From JAZDLC01 sp043802345 (lineage in GTDB: Bacteria; Planctomycetota; B15-G4; JADJEK01), in assembly GCA_043802345.1 (NCBI GenBank), contig JAZDLC010000466.1, positions 1-16,386 of the forward strand: a DNA stretch of 16,386 nt. The letters are read 5' to 3'. Made by a program: the position numbers and the translations under genes. Of this stretch, positions 7,625 through 13,625 are shown piece by piece. Numbering within the stretch: the stretch's first letter is position 1; each line of letters begins with the position of its first letter. Below the pieces are notes generated by a model. The model was given only the letters and a program-made list of their open reading frames with translations. It was not told the DNA's origin and made no database searches.

Positions 7625-8170
7625 TCAACCCAGTTTCAGTTCGGCCACCGTGCGGTGCACAGCACCTGACGGTTGCAGCTCGCTCGACATCAAAGCGATC
7701 GAGGCCACCTGCTGCGAACCGAATCCACGATCTCCGAGCAACCCCTCCAGCAGGGCAGGGGAGCATCGTCCCTGGATGCGCGCCAGGGTCACGTGAGGGT
7801 GGAACGGCCTCCTTTCCGTCTCGAACCCGAGGGGCTCGAGACGTTCCTCGATCGCTTGCTTCAGCTCGAACAGGACCGGGCCGCCCTCACATCCGACCCA
7901 TAGCACCCTGGGTGATCCGCGCGGGGGAAAGACGCCCACTTCTCTCCATTCGACCTCGAAGCCGGGCACTCCCCTGGACGCTTCCGCGAGCCGCCCGATG
8001 ACATCCGGAACCAGGGTCTCCTCCACCTCACCCAGGAACTTCAGCGTCAGATGGAGGTTACGCTCCGCCACCCAGGCCAGGCGCACTCCCCGGGCCGGCG
8101 CGGGCTTGGGCAGGCGCGCGATCGCGGCGCGGCTGCTGTCGCCCAGGTGGATCGCCACGAAGCTGCGCAT
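7625..8170 (-). CDS. thpR: RNA 2',3'-cyclic phosphodiesterase (2'-5' RNA ligase family)
   Basis: Member of the 2H phosphoesterase superfamily, which opens 2',3'-cyclic phosphates on RNA; the cellular role of the bacterial enzymes is unclear. The 181 residues are the normal length. Both signature motifs are present: His40 in HLTL and His126 in HVTL, with the family start MRSFVAIHL. Two start codons are possible. The ATG at 8170 overlaps the kinase stop as TGATG, and the GTG one codon upstream (8173) gives a GTGA overlap. I chose the ATG because MRxFVAI is the family start. No ribosome site is obvious, so coupling to the kinase is likely. A thpR (ligT) gene just upstream of recA is a known arrangement, for example cinA-ligT-recA in Deinococcus; here cinA is missing. 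Confidence 0.93.
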   Translation of the reverse strand: MRSFVAIHLGDSSRAAIARLPKPAPARGVRLAWVAERNLHLTLKFLGEVEETLVPDVIGRLAEASRGVPGFEVEWREVGVFPPRGSPRVLWVGCEGGPVLFELKQAIEERLEPLGFETERRPFHPHVTLARIQGRCSPALLEGLLGDRGFGSQQVASIALMSSELQPSGAVHRTVAELKLG

Positions 8171-9072
8171 CACACGGTGATGAAGCGGACGAACTCGTGG
8201 TAGCGGTCCCAGAGATCCGCGGTCTCGATCCTGAAGAACGGCTCAAGCGAGAAATCTTCCACCACGAACGAGGACATCACGGTGCCGAAGACCATCGCCC
8301 TGCGGATGGAGGCGTCGTCGTGGACCCGGTTGCGGGCCAGGTACCCCAGCATGCCGCCCGCGAAGGAGTCGCCGGCGCCGGTCGGATCCTTGACCTGGGC
8401 CACCGGGAAGGCCGGGATGGCGAAGCGCGCCCCGGCCCGGGAGAGCATGAACGCTCCATGCTCGCCCTTCTTGATGACGACCACGCGGGGGCCGAGCGTC
8501 AGGATCTCCTCCCCGGCCGCGACCAGGTTCCGCTCTCCCGAGAGCATCTTCGCCTCGCCCTCGTTCAGGACCAGGGCATCGATCCGCTTCAGGAGGTGCT
8601 TCAGCCCCTCGAGATCGGTGTCGATCCAGTGGTTCATGGTGTCCGCCACCACGAGTTGCGGCTTCTCCACCTGATCCAGCACCTTTATCTGCGACCCGGG
8701 CGAGCCATTGGCCAGGAAGACGTATTCGCTGTCCCGGTACGACTCGGGCAGGGTCGGAGAAAAGTCCCCGTAGACGTTCAGCCGGACATCGAGCGTCTCC
8801 GCCTCGTTCATGTCCCCTGCGTACTGGCCCGACCAGGCGAAGGTCTCACCTGCCCTGCGGATCAGGCCCTCCGTGTCGATCCCACGCTGCTGGAGCATCT
8901 GGACATGCTTCTCCGGGAAGTCCGACCCGACGACCGAAACCAGCCGCACGGGGCTGAAGAACGACGCCGCGCAGGAGAAGTAGGTCGACGACCCCCCGAG
9001 GACCTTGTCGACCTGGCCAAAGGGTGTGCGGACGGAGTCGAATGCAACGGTGCCGACGACGAGCAGGGACAT
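8170..9072 (-). CDS. PfkB-family sugar kinase, substrate unknown
   Basis: Ribokinase-fold kinase of 300 residues that should phosphorylate a sugar or nucleoside with ATP. The PfkB C-terminal signature KDPTGAGDSFAGG (228-240) holds the catalytic base Asp235 and the anion hole. The N-terminal substrate region carries GGSSTYFSCAASFF (26-39). LNEGEAKML (169-177) and VIKKGEHG (199-206) are also typical of the family. The start at 9072 is supported by AGGAG 8 nt upstream and by the family start MSLLVVGTVAFD; an in-frame ATG ten codons earlier lacks this. The short N-terminus without a lid insertion does not single out adenosine, ribose or fructose kinase. It is probably the first gene of a unit with thpR, recA and alaS. 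Confidence 0.9.
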   Translation of the reverse strand: MSLLVVGTVAFDSVRTPFGQVDKVLGGSSTYFSCAASFFSPVRLVSVVGSDFPEKHVQMLQQRGIDTEGLIRRAGETFAWSGQYAGDMNEAETLDVRLNVYGDFSPTLPESYRDSEYVFLANGSPGSQIKVLDQVEKPQLVVADTMNHWIDTDLEGLKHLLKRIDALVLNEGEAKMLSGERNLVAAGEEILTLGPRVVVIKKGEHGAFMLSRAGARFAIPAFPVAQVKDPTGAGDSFAGGMLGYLARNRVHDDASIRRAMVFGTVMSSFVVEDFSLEPFFRIETADLWDRYHEFVRFITV

Positions 9073-9110
9073 GGACTCTCTCCTACGGAGGATGTGCGCC
9101 AAGTTGTGCG

Positions 9111-9138
9111 ATTATGTCGGACCCGGGGCCTGGTTCAA
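9111..9138 (-). promoter_or_regulatory. Promoter ahead of the pfkB-thpR-recA-alaS unit
   Basis: The minus strand reads TTGAAC (9138-9133), 16 nt, then CATAAT (9116-9111), matching the consensus at 4/6 and 5/6. The -35 overlaps the stop codon of the upstream membrane-protein gene. The predicted start near 9104 leaves a leader of about 31 nt ending in the strong AGGAG of the kinase gene. The first 12 bases, TTGAACCAGGCC, are identical to the rpmF promoter at the same register. The direct repeat CGCACA-6 nt-CGCACA (9110-9093) lies immediately downstream of the -10. Confidence 0.6.
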
Positions 9139-10412
9139 GCCTCCGGGCCGGAGCCAGGCCTTGGGGGAGTCTGGCCGAACTCCTCCACCTCATCCTTGGA
9201 GATGCGGTTCTTCTGGCAGAGCAGGCAGATGCCGCCGATGAGGGAGATCGCGAGCTGCGTCATGCGGTACGCCAGCGCCAGCGCGAAGGCCTCGCCTCTC
9301 GGCACCCCCTGGGTTCCCCAGAAGTAGATCACCGCCATTTCGCCGACCCCCCAGCCGGACGGCGCGATCGGCAGCGCCATGATGATCAGGGTGATCGGCA
9401 CGACGGCGAAGTAGGAGAGCACCGGCACATCCAGACCGATGGCGAGCCCCATCACGCCGATGCCGCCGACGATGAACAGATGGACGCCCATCGACAGCAG
9501 CAACGACCCCCCCACCAGGGCCTTGCGATACCGGTAGATGAACGCCGCGTGGTCGATCTTCTGCACCAACCTGGCAAGCGGCAGGCGCGCCAGCAGTGCG
9601 TCGAGCCGGATCGTCCGCCGGATGCGGCGCGAGAAGAAGACGCAGCAGAAGATCCCCTCGGCCAGGAGCAGGCCGTAGATCCAGGGTGCCACATCGAAGA
9701 AGGCCTTCGGATAGACCGGCAAGACCACCCCGGCCACCAGGGCCAGGCCGGTGATCCCCAGGATCCGGTCCAGGATCACGGTCAGGACCGCCTCGGTCTT
9801 CTGGTGGCGATGGTCCCTGGCGATGTAGACCGCCTTGACCACATCCCCGCCGGTGAGCCCCGGCATCAGGTTGTTGAAGAAGAGGCCGATGAACGTCAGG
9901 TCGAAGGCGCGCCGGAACCTGCGCACCAACTTGTCCGCCCGGAGCAGCAGGAACCAGCGGTAGGTGGCCACCAGCGAGCCGACGAAGACCAGCGCCAGCG
10001 CCAGCAGCAGGAAGAGGAGGTCCGCGCTGCGGATCACGGTCAGGATGCCGCGCTCCAGCCGGGGCGTCCGGCTCGGCGCCAGCCCGGAGGGTCGCCTGTA
10101 GATCTCCTCGCCCGCCGCATTGGAGACGCTCACGATCTCGTCATCCCTGAGGCCGCCCTCGTCGCTCATCCGGACCAGCAGCAGGCGTCCCTGATCGCCC
10201 GCTTCCTGAAAGGCGATCCATCCATCAGCCTGGATTTCCTGAATCGTGCCCACGGCCACACGGTCGTCCGCGGGGCTGGATGCGGCGAACCGGAGCTGAT
10301 CCCGGATCGGCACGATCCAGACCAGGAAGGCGATGAGCGCCACCGCCACTCCGATCTTGATCACCGGAATCCACCGCTGCAGGGTCGTGGCCTTGCTGGA
10401 GCCGCCGGTCAT
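9135..10412 (-). CDS. LPG_synthase_TM / UPF0104 family integral membrane protein
   Basis: Multi-pass inner-membrane protein of 425 residues, related to the flippase-like half of MprF and to YbhN (COG0392). The family blocks are clear: FFNNLMPGLTGGDVVKA (178-194), DRILGITGL (215-223) and PIAPSGWGVGE (348-358). The first membrane segment is at about 17-36. A hydrophilic, probably extracytoplasmic, domain of about 90 residues (37-128) comes before the second segment (131-152), and about six more follow. That soluble insert is not part of the minimal family. No aminoacyl-phospholipid synthase domain is attached, so the substrate is unknown. I use the ATG at 10412, which overlaps the DUF366 stop as ATGA, with GGTGGG close upstream; a GTG three codons earlier is possible. 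Confidence 0.88.
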   Translation of the reverse strand: MTGGSSKATTLQRWIPVIKIGVAVALIAFLVWIVPIRDQLRFAASSPADDRVAVGTIQEIQADGWIAFQEAGDQGRLLLVRMSDEGGLRDDEIVSVSNAAGEEIYRRPSGLAPSRTPRLERGILTVIRSADLLFLLLALALVFVGSLVATYRWFLLLRADKLVRRFRRAFDLTFIGLFFNNLMPGLTGGDVVKAVYIARDHRHQKTEAVLTVILDRILGITGLALVAGVVLPVYPKAFFDVAPWIYGLLLAEGIFCCVFFSRRIRRTIRLDALLARLPLARLVQKIDHAAFIYRYRKALVGGSLLLSMGVHLFIVGGIGVMGLAIGLDVPVLSYFAVVPITLIIMALPIAPSGWGVGEMAVIYFWGTQGVPRGEAFALALAYRMTQLAISLIGGICLLCQKNRISKDEVEEFGQTPPRPGSGPEA

Positions 10413-10969
10413 CGCACCCACCGGACCTTGGTTGCGGCATGACGGATGTCAGTGCACTCCGCCTGGTAGCGGTCGAGCAATGCGGTCGCGAACGGCTTCC
10501 AGTCCACGCCCAGCTCGGTCAGCCCGATGGCCGGCACGGGGACACCGTCCGTCTCGAGATTCAGGGCAAAATGGAACAGGGCCGAGATGGGCGACACGGT
10601 GGCCACGGAGATGGAGGCCTTGCGGTCCTCGACGAAGAGGTCGTCCCCCTTCACCACCACCGACCTGCCGGACCGCTCGGCCAGCAGTTCCGCCGCCAGC
10701 CGTCCGAACAATCGTTGGCGGAGCACCATCGGCTCCAGCCGCTCAGCGAATGCTTCCGCGAGGAAGTGGAGCATCCTGGGTGAGAAGATCGCCGCGCCCT
10801 GCAACACGTCCTCCAGATCGACCATGGTCTCGAAAGGCACGCGGCAGGCGCCGACGAAAGCGAGCACCAGATCCCCCGAGATGCCGGTCCGCCGGTAGCC
10901 GAACAGCGAGGCGAGCTGGGATCCGTCGTAATCGACCGCCTCGTCCAGCAGCTTGACCCGGATCGTCAT
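10409..10969 (-). CDS. DUF366 family protein
   Basis: Conserved protein of 186 residues with no assigned reaction. I place it in DUF366 (COG2029) from YDGSQLASLFGYR (14-26), MVDLEDV (49-55), MLHFLAEAF (66-74) and the block DLFVEDRKASISVATVSP (110-127). From memory, the archaeal member PH1223 has a structure grouped with the class II aminoacyl-tRNA synthetase/biotin-ligase fold; that is recall, not something visible here. It has no signal peptide or membrane segment, so it is cytoplasmic. The ATG at 10969 overlaps the lipoprotein gene's stop, and its own stop overlaps the membrane-protein start, both as ATGA. It is therefore probably translated in step with both neighbours. Confidence 0.85.
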   Translation of the reverse strand: MTIRVKLLDEAVDYDGSQLASLFGYRRTGISGDLVLAFVGACRVPFETMVDLEDVLQGAAIFSPRMLHFLAEAFAERLEPMVLRQRLFGRLAAELLAERSGRSVVVKGDDLFVEDRKASISVATVSPISALFHFALNLETDGVPVPAIGLTELGVDWKPFATALLDRYQAECTDIRHAATKVRWVR

Positions 10970-11637
10970 TGCAGGCCCTCCCGTTGCCACCAGACCAGCC
11001 AGAAGTCGACGGAGCCAGGGTTCTCCTCCGGCAGCCCAATGCGCCGCGCCAGGATGCGGCGGGCGTGGAAGCTGACTCCGGGATCGGGGTCCCGAATGCA
11101 GTCAAACACGGCGCGCAACGCCTCCGACCCGGGTTCGAGGCGGTCGGAAACCTCCGCCATCGCCTGGAGGGCGGCCAGCCGCTCCCGGGGGGAGCCGTTG
11201 CGGAGGAGCAGCTGCGCGTAGTCAGGCAGCAGCTCGATGCCGCCGGCCGAGATCCCATGCTCCGCGGCCGTGGTCCGTACCGATTCGTGTGAGTCGTCCA
11301 GCCCGGCCCGCAGCAAAGCGGCGATCCGGTCGTCCGTTCCGAGCTGCGCCATCACCCGGAGCGCCCCGCACCGCACAGCCGGCGACGGATGCTGCAGAAT
11401 CGCCAGGGCCAGCAGGTCCAGAAACTGGTCCCTCTCCGCCCCCGCCTCCGGGACGGACTCCGCCAGCACCGCCATGTTCTCCAGCCAGACGCTCTCCTCC
11501 CCGCCTGCCCCCTCCCCAGCCTGGAGCACCGACGCCGCGTCCTGCAGGTCCGCGAGAGCCGCACTCACCGAGGTGCGACATCCGGCAAGAATGGACACGG
11601 CGAGCAAGAGGACCCATGGAACAGCTTTACGAGGCAT
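10966..11637 (-). CDS. HEAT-repeat lipoprotein
   Basis: Predicted lipoprotein of 223 residues. The signal is MPRKAVPWVLLLAVSILAGC, with the lipidated cysteine at 20 in an LAGC lipobox. The mature part is alpha-helical with HEAT-like repeats, for example HPSPAVRCGALRVMAQLG, DSHESVRTTAAEHG and DPDPGVSFHARRILARR, so it is probably a protein-binding scaffold on the membrane. Residues 22-65 form a separate low-similarity segment. The ATG at 11637 is chosen because it begins the signal peptide. The frame is open to 11760, but that would overlap the upstream dipeptidase gene. No good ribosome site is visible. No residue pattern points to an enzyme. It overlaps the DUF366 gene by 4 nt. Confidence 0.82.
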   Translation of the reverse strand: MPRKAVPWVLLLAVSILAGCRTSVSAALADLQDAASVLQAGEGAGGEESVWLENMAVLAESVPEAGAERDQFLDLLALAILQHPSPAVRCGALRVMAQLGTDDRIAALLRAGLDDSHESVRTTAAEHGISAGGIELLPDYAQLLLRNGSPRERLAALQAMAEVSDRLEPGSEALRAVFDCIRDPDPGVSFHARRILARRIGLPEENPGSVDFWLVWWQREGLQ

Positions 11638-11710
11638 AGGACGCGAATCACCGGGCTCCGGACAGTTTTCGCGGATCTTACGCACCGGATACGGAGTTCG
11701 TGCCTCTGTT

Positions 11711-12766
11711 TTACCTGTCCCCTTTTTCTGGCTCCACGTCAACTGGCTCGTGTGCGCCAATGATGCGGCGCACGTTCTCGCCCAGTGTTGCGCGGATGTC
11801 CTCTTCGGGCCAACTCAGATCGAGCATGTGCTGGGTGAGTACGGGCACGTGCGAAACGTCGCACAGGCCGTCAACAGGCGTGATGGCGCCGTCGAAATCC
11901 GACCCGAGTGCAGCGTGACGAGCGCCAATGGTGCGGCGAATGTGGTCGAGATGGGCGACGACGCGTCTGGAATCCTTGACCCTGTCGCGAGAGATGAACG
12001 GGCGGGCGAAGATGATCCCGACCACGCCGTCGGTGTCGGCCACTGCACGCAATTGATCGTCCTTGATGTTGCGCCACACGTCACAGACCGCCCTGAGACC
12101 GGTGTGGCTCACCAACAAGGGGCGTCGCGAGCGCCGGGCGACGTCCATGAACGCGCGCCGGCCCAGGTGGGCCAGGTCGACGATCATCCCCATTTCGTTG
12201 GCCCGTTCGACGAATTCGCAGCCCGGTCCGGGCAGGGGGGCGTCGTTGCCGGACCCTGCCCCGAACGCGGCTGGTGCCATGTTGTTGCTGGTGAAATGGG
12301 CCAGGCCCACGGAACGTACGCCCCGGTCGAAAAAGACCTGCAGATTGGCGATGTCGCCCTCGAGGTTGTGGGCGCCTTCGATCCCCATGAACGCCGCGAG
12401 CACGCCGTCAGCCCTTGCCGCGTCGAGATCCGCCACGGTGCGGGCCAGGCGGATCGCGTCCGGGTTTTCGCGACACACTCGCTCGAGCAGATCAATCTGC
12501 CGATGGGTCGCAGCGGCACAACCACGCTGTGGATACGGCACGGTGACGAGGCCAAAGAATTGTCCGTTGATGCCGCCTTCTCGCCAGCGGGGCAGATCAC
12601 AGTGGAAAAACAGCGCCGATCGCGGCAGCCGGAAGCGATGGCGTCGCGAGATGTCGTATCCGCCGGCCCTCATGGGAATGAGGGTGTCGGCGTGGAGATC
12701 GATCACCAGCGCATCAGCATGCAGCGCGCGGGCCTCGTCGGAGACCTGGCAGGAGCTGTCGACCAA
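11711..12766 (-). CDS. Membrane dipeptidase (renal dipeptidase, peptidase M19 family)
   Basis: Binuclear zinc dipeptidase expected to cleave dipeptides, in some members those containing a D-residue. The 351 residues carry all the metal and catalytic positions of the M19 family: His25 and Asp27 in DLHADTL, Glu130 in GIEGAH, His200 in DLAHLG, His221 in VSHTG and Asp290 in GSDFDG. No ATG fits the N-terminus. I chose the TTG at 12766 because GGAGG lies exactly 6 nt upstream and it puts the HxD motif at residue 25. The frame is open to 12958, but that part is arginine-rich and covers a repeat. No signal peptide is seen from the TTG, so a cytoplasmic location is likely. The next gene starts 73 nt downstream. 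Confidence 0.92.
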   Translation of the reverse strand: MVDSSCQVSDEARALHADALVIDLHADTLIPMRAGGYDISRRHRFRLPRSALFFHCDLPRWREGGINGQFFGLVTVPYPQRGCAAATHRQIDLLERVCRENPDAIRLARTVADLDAARADGVLAAFMGIEGAHNLEGDIANLQVFFDRGVRSVGLAHFTSNNMAPAAFGAGSGNDAPLPGPGCEFVERANEMGMIVDLAHLGRRAFMDVARRSRRPLLVSHTGLRAVCDVWRNIKDDQLRAVADTDGVVGIIFARPFISRDRVKDSRRVVAHLDHIRRTIGARHAALGSDFDGAITPVDGLCDVSHVPVLTQHMLDLSWPEEDIRATLGENVRRIIGAHEPVDVEPEKGDR

Positions 12767-12777
12767 GGGGGGCCTCC
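12764..12777 (-). promoter_or_regulatory. Ribosome binding site and TTG start of the dipeptidase gene
   Basis: The minus strand reads GGAGG (12777-12773), six cytosines, then TTG (12766-12764). The ideal spacing, and the absence of any ATG or GTG with a comparable site, decide the start of the M19 dipeptidase. Confidence 0.65.
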
Positions 12778-12900
12778 GAGCGCAGAAGGCTCGAAAAACG
12801 TGACTTCGCTGGACGCAGGCCCAGGGACGCGCCAGCGTAGCATGTCCTGCTGAAGAACAGGTCGCGGACCGATGGTTGTGCGATGTGAATGCACGAATAG

Positions 12901-12930
12901 TCCGCCTACGCCTGCGGCTTCGGCGTGACA
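12901..12930 (-). repeat. Short intergenic palindrome downstream of tmRNA
   Basis: On the minus strand the sequence TGTCACGCCGAAGCC-GCA-GGCGTAGGCGGA folds as two imperfect 10-nt arms (12903-12912 and 12916-12925) around a 3-nt loop. It resembles a CGCCGAAGCC...GGCGnAGGCGGA palindrome that I recall from intergenic regions of many GC-rich and candidate-phylum genomes. It lies 44 nt past the tmRNA 3' end and could work as a terminator or RNA-stabilising hairpin, but no U tract follows. The rest of the 207-nt space between tmRNA and the dipeptidase gene shows no gene and no promoter I can defend. Confidence 0.45.
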
Positions 12931-12973
12931 GCCTTCGCTTCAGTACGTTTGCATCCACATTGGACGCGAAGGA

Positions 12974-13329
12974 TGGTGGAGGCGGCGGGAATCGAACCCG
13001 CGTCCCAAGGCGCCGGTGACCGAACTTCTACGTGTGTAGTCGATCGACTGTGTCTCGCGCCCAGGCAGCCGGTCGACAGGCATCCTGAACGCCATCCCGT
13101 GCGTCTCGCCAACCCGGACCGGGAAACCGGAAAGGCCAGCCCTCAAAAAGTCGTCATCCGGTCCCCGAGGGCGGGGGGCCAGAAAACGTCGCTACGCTAA
13201 ATCAGGCAGCGAGGGAGTAAGCGGTGTTGTCCGCAATTACTGTTTTCTCCGGTTTTTAACGGGGCCGCCGGAGAACCCCGACACGCTATCCGATCCACGG
13301 AACAGCCCGGTCGAAACCAGATCGCCCCC
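12974..13329 (-). ncRNA. ssrA: tmRNA (transfer-messenger RNA)
   Basis: RNA that rescues stalled ribosomes and tags the unfinished protein for proteolysis, working with SmpB. The 356 nt are of normal length for a one-piece tmRNA. The 5' end GGGGGCG pairs with the 3' CGCCTCC over seven base pairs (one G-U), followed by discriminator A and an encoded CCA. The 5' part continues ATCTGGTTTCGACCGGG, and the 3' T-arm reads GGGTTCGATTCCCG, both typical of tmRNA. The tag-coding frame is inside, starting at a GCG resume codon. smpB is the next gene upstream on the same strand. Confidence 0.96.
13202..13234 (-). other. ssrA: tmRNA tag-peptide reading frame
   Basis: From the resume codon GCG (13234-13232) the frame encodes ADNTAYSLAA and stops at TGA (13204-13202). 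The ten-residue tag ends in LAA, as needed for ClpXP-type recognition. The residues before that are Tyr-Ser rather than the common Tyr-Ala. The bases before the resume codon, AGTAATT, fit the SmpB-guided resume signal. Confidence 0.9.
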
Positions 13330-13342
13330 GTGAATTCGCCTC

Positions 13343-13371
13343 ATGCTAGCAGATTGCCCCGGAAGTGTGCA
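13343..13371 (-). promoter_or_regulatory. Probable tmRNA promoter
   Basis: On the minus strand, TGCACA (13371-13366) and TAGCAT (13348-13343) are 17 nt apart. A TGC immediately before the -10 gives an extended -10 form. Each hexamer matches the consensus at 4/6. Transcription would begin about 6-7 nt before the mature 5' end at 13329, leaving a short leader for RNase P to remove. Confidence 0.5.
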
Positions 13372-13397
13372 TCCGCTCGTTCGAATCCGGCCGCCCT

Positions 13398-13585
13398 TTC
13401 ACCACAGAGAGCACAGAGGACACAACGCGGTCTGTGGCCGCAACCAAAGGTTGTCGCGGAGCTTGCGGTCGGCATGATGAGAAATTTGCGCAGGCTGCGA
13501 AGAAACTGACTGTTAGGAGTACAGAGGGTCAACAGCTCCGCCCGCCCGCCCCTTCCTCTGTGCTCTCTGTGCCCTCTGTGGTGAA
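13398..13585. repeat. Inverted-repeat element built of 9-nt CACAGAG units
   Basis: The left arm (13398-13420) begins TTCACCACAGAG. The right arm (13554-13585), read on the other strand, begins TTCACCACAGAGGG. Both consist of 9-nt units (CCACAGAGR, GCACAGAGR): two in the left arm and three in the right. The 130-bp interior contains the small hairpin CAACC-AAA-GGTTG (13441-13453) and no credible gene. The units translate as HRGHREHRG-like strings, which I recall as common spurious proteins in many environmental genomes. The form is that of a non-autonomous mobile or folded-RNA element. No target-site duplication is evident. It fills most of the gap between smpB and tmRNA. Confidence 0.75.
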
Positions 13586-13625
13586 TCTCCCTTCTTCCAT
13601 CACCCATTCCCTGAACGGCTCTGTT

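Noticed and set aside
9024..10442. A 472-codon plus-strand frame rich in Gln, His, Asp and Pro
   Set aside because: It mirrors the whole UPF0104 membrane-protein gene; such composition is typical of the complement of a hydrophobic protein gene.
12767..12958. A 64-residue Arg-rich N-terminal extension of the dipeptidase
   Set aside because: It covers the intergenic palindrome, lacks a ribosome site, has composition unlike the M19 family, and a better TTG start with an ideal GGAGG exists at 12766.
13398..13585. CRISPR-like array suggested by repeated CACAGAG units
   Set aside because: The repeats are 9-nt units in direct contact without spacers and are arranged as two inverted arms; no cas gene is nearby.
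13341..13607. An 88-codon open frame (HRGHREHRG-type) as a small protein gene
   Set aside because: The frame arises from the 9-nt repeat units, runs through both arms of the inverted repeat into the tmRNA promoter, and has no ribosome site.
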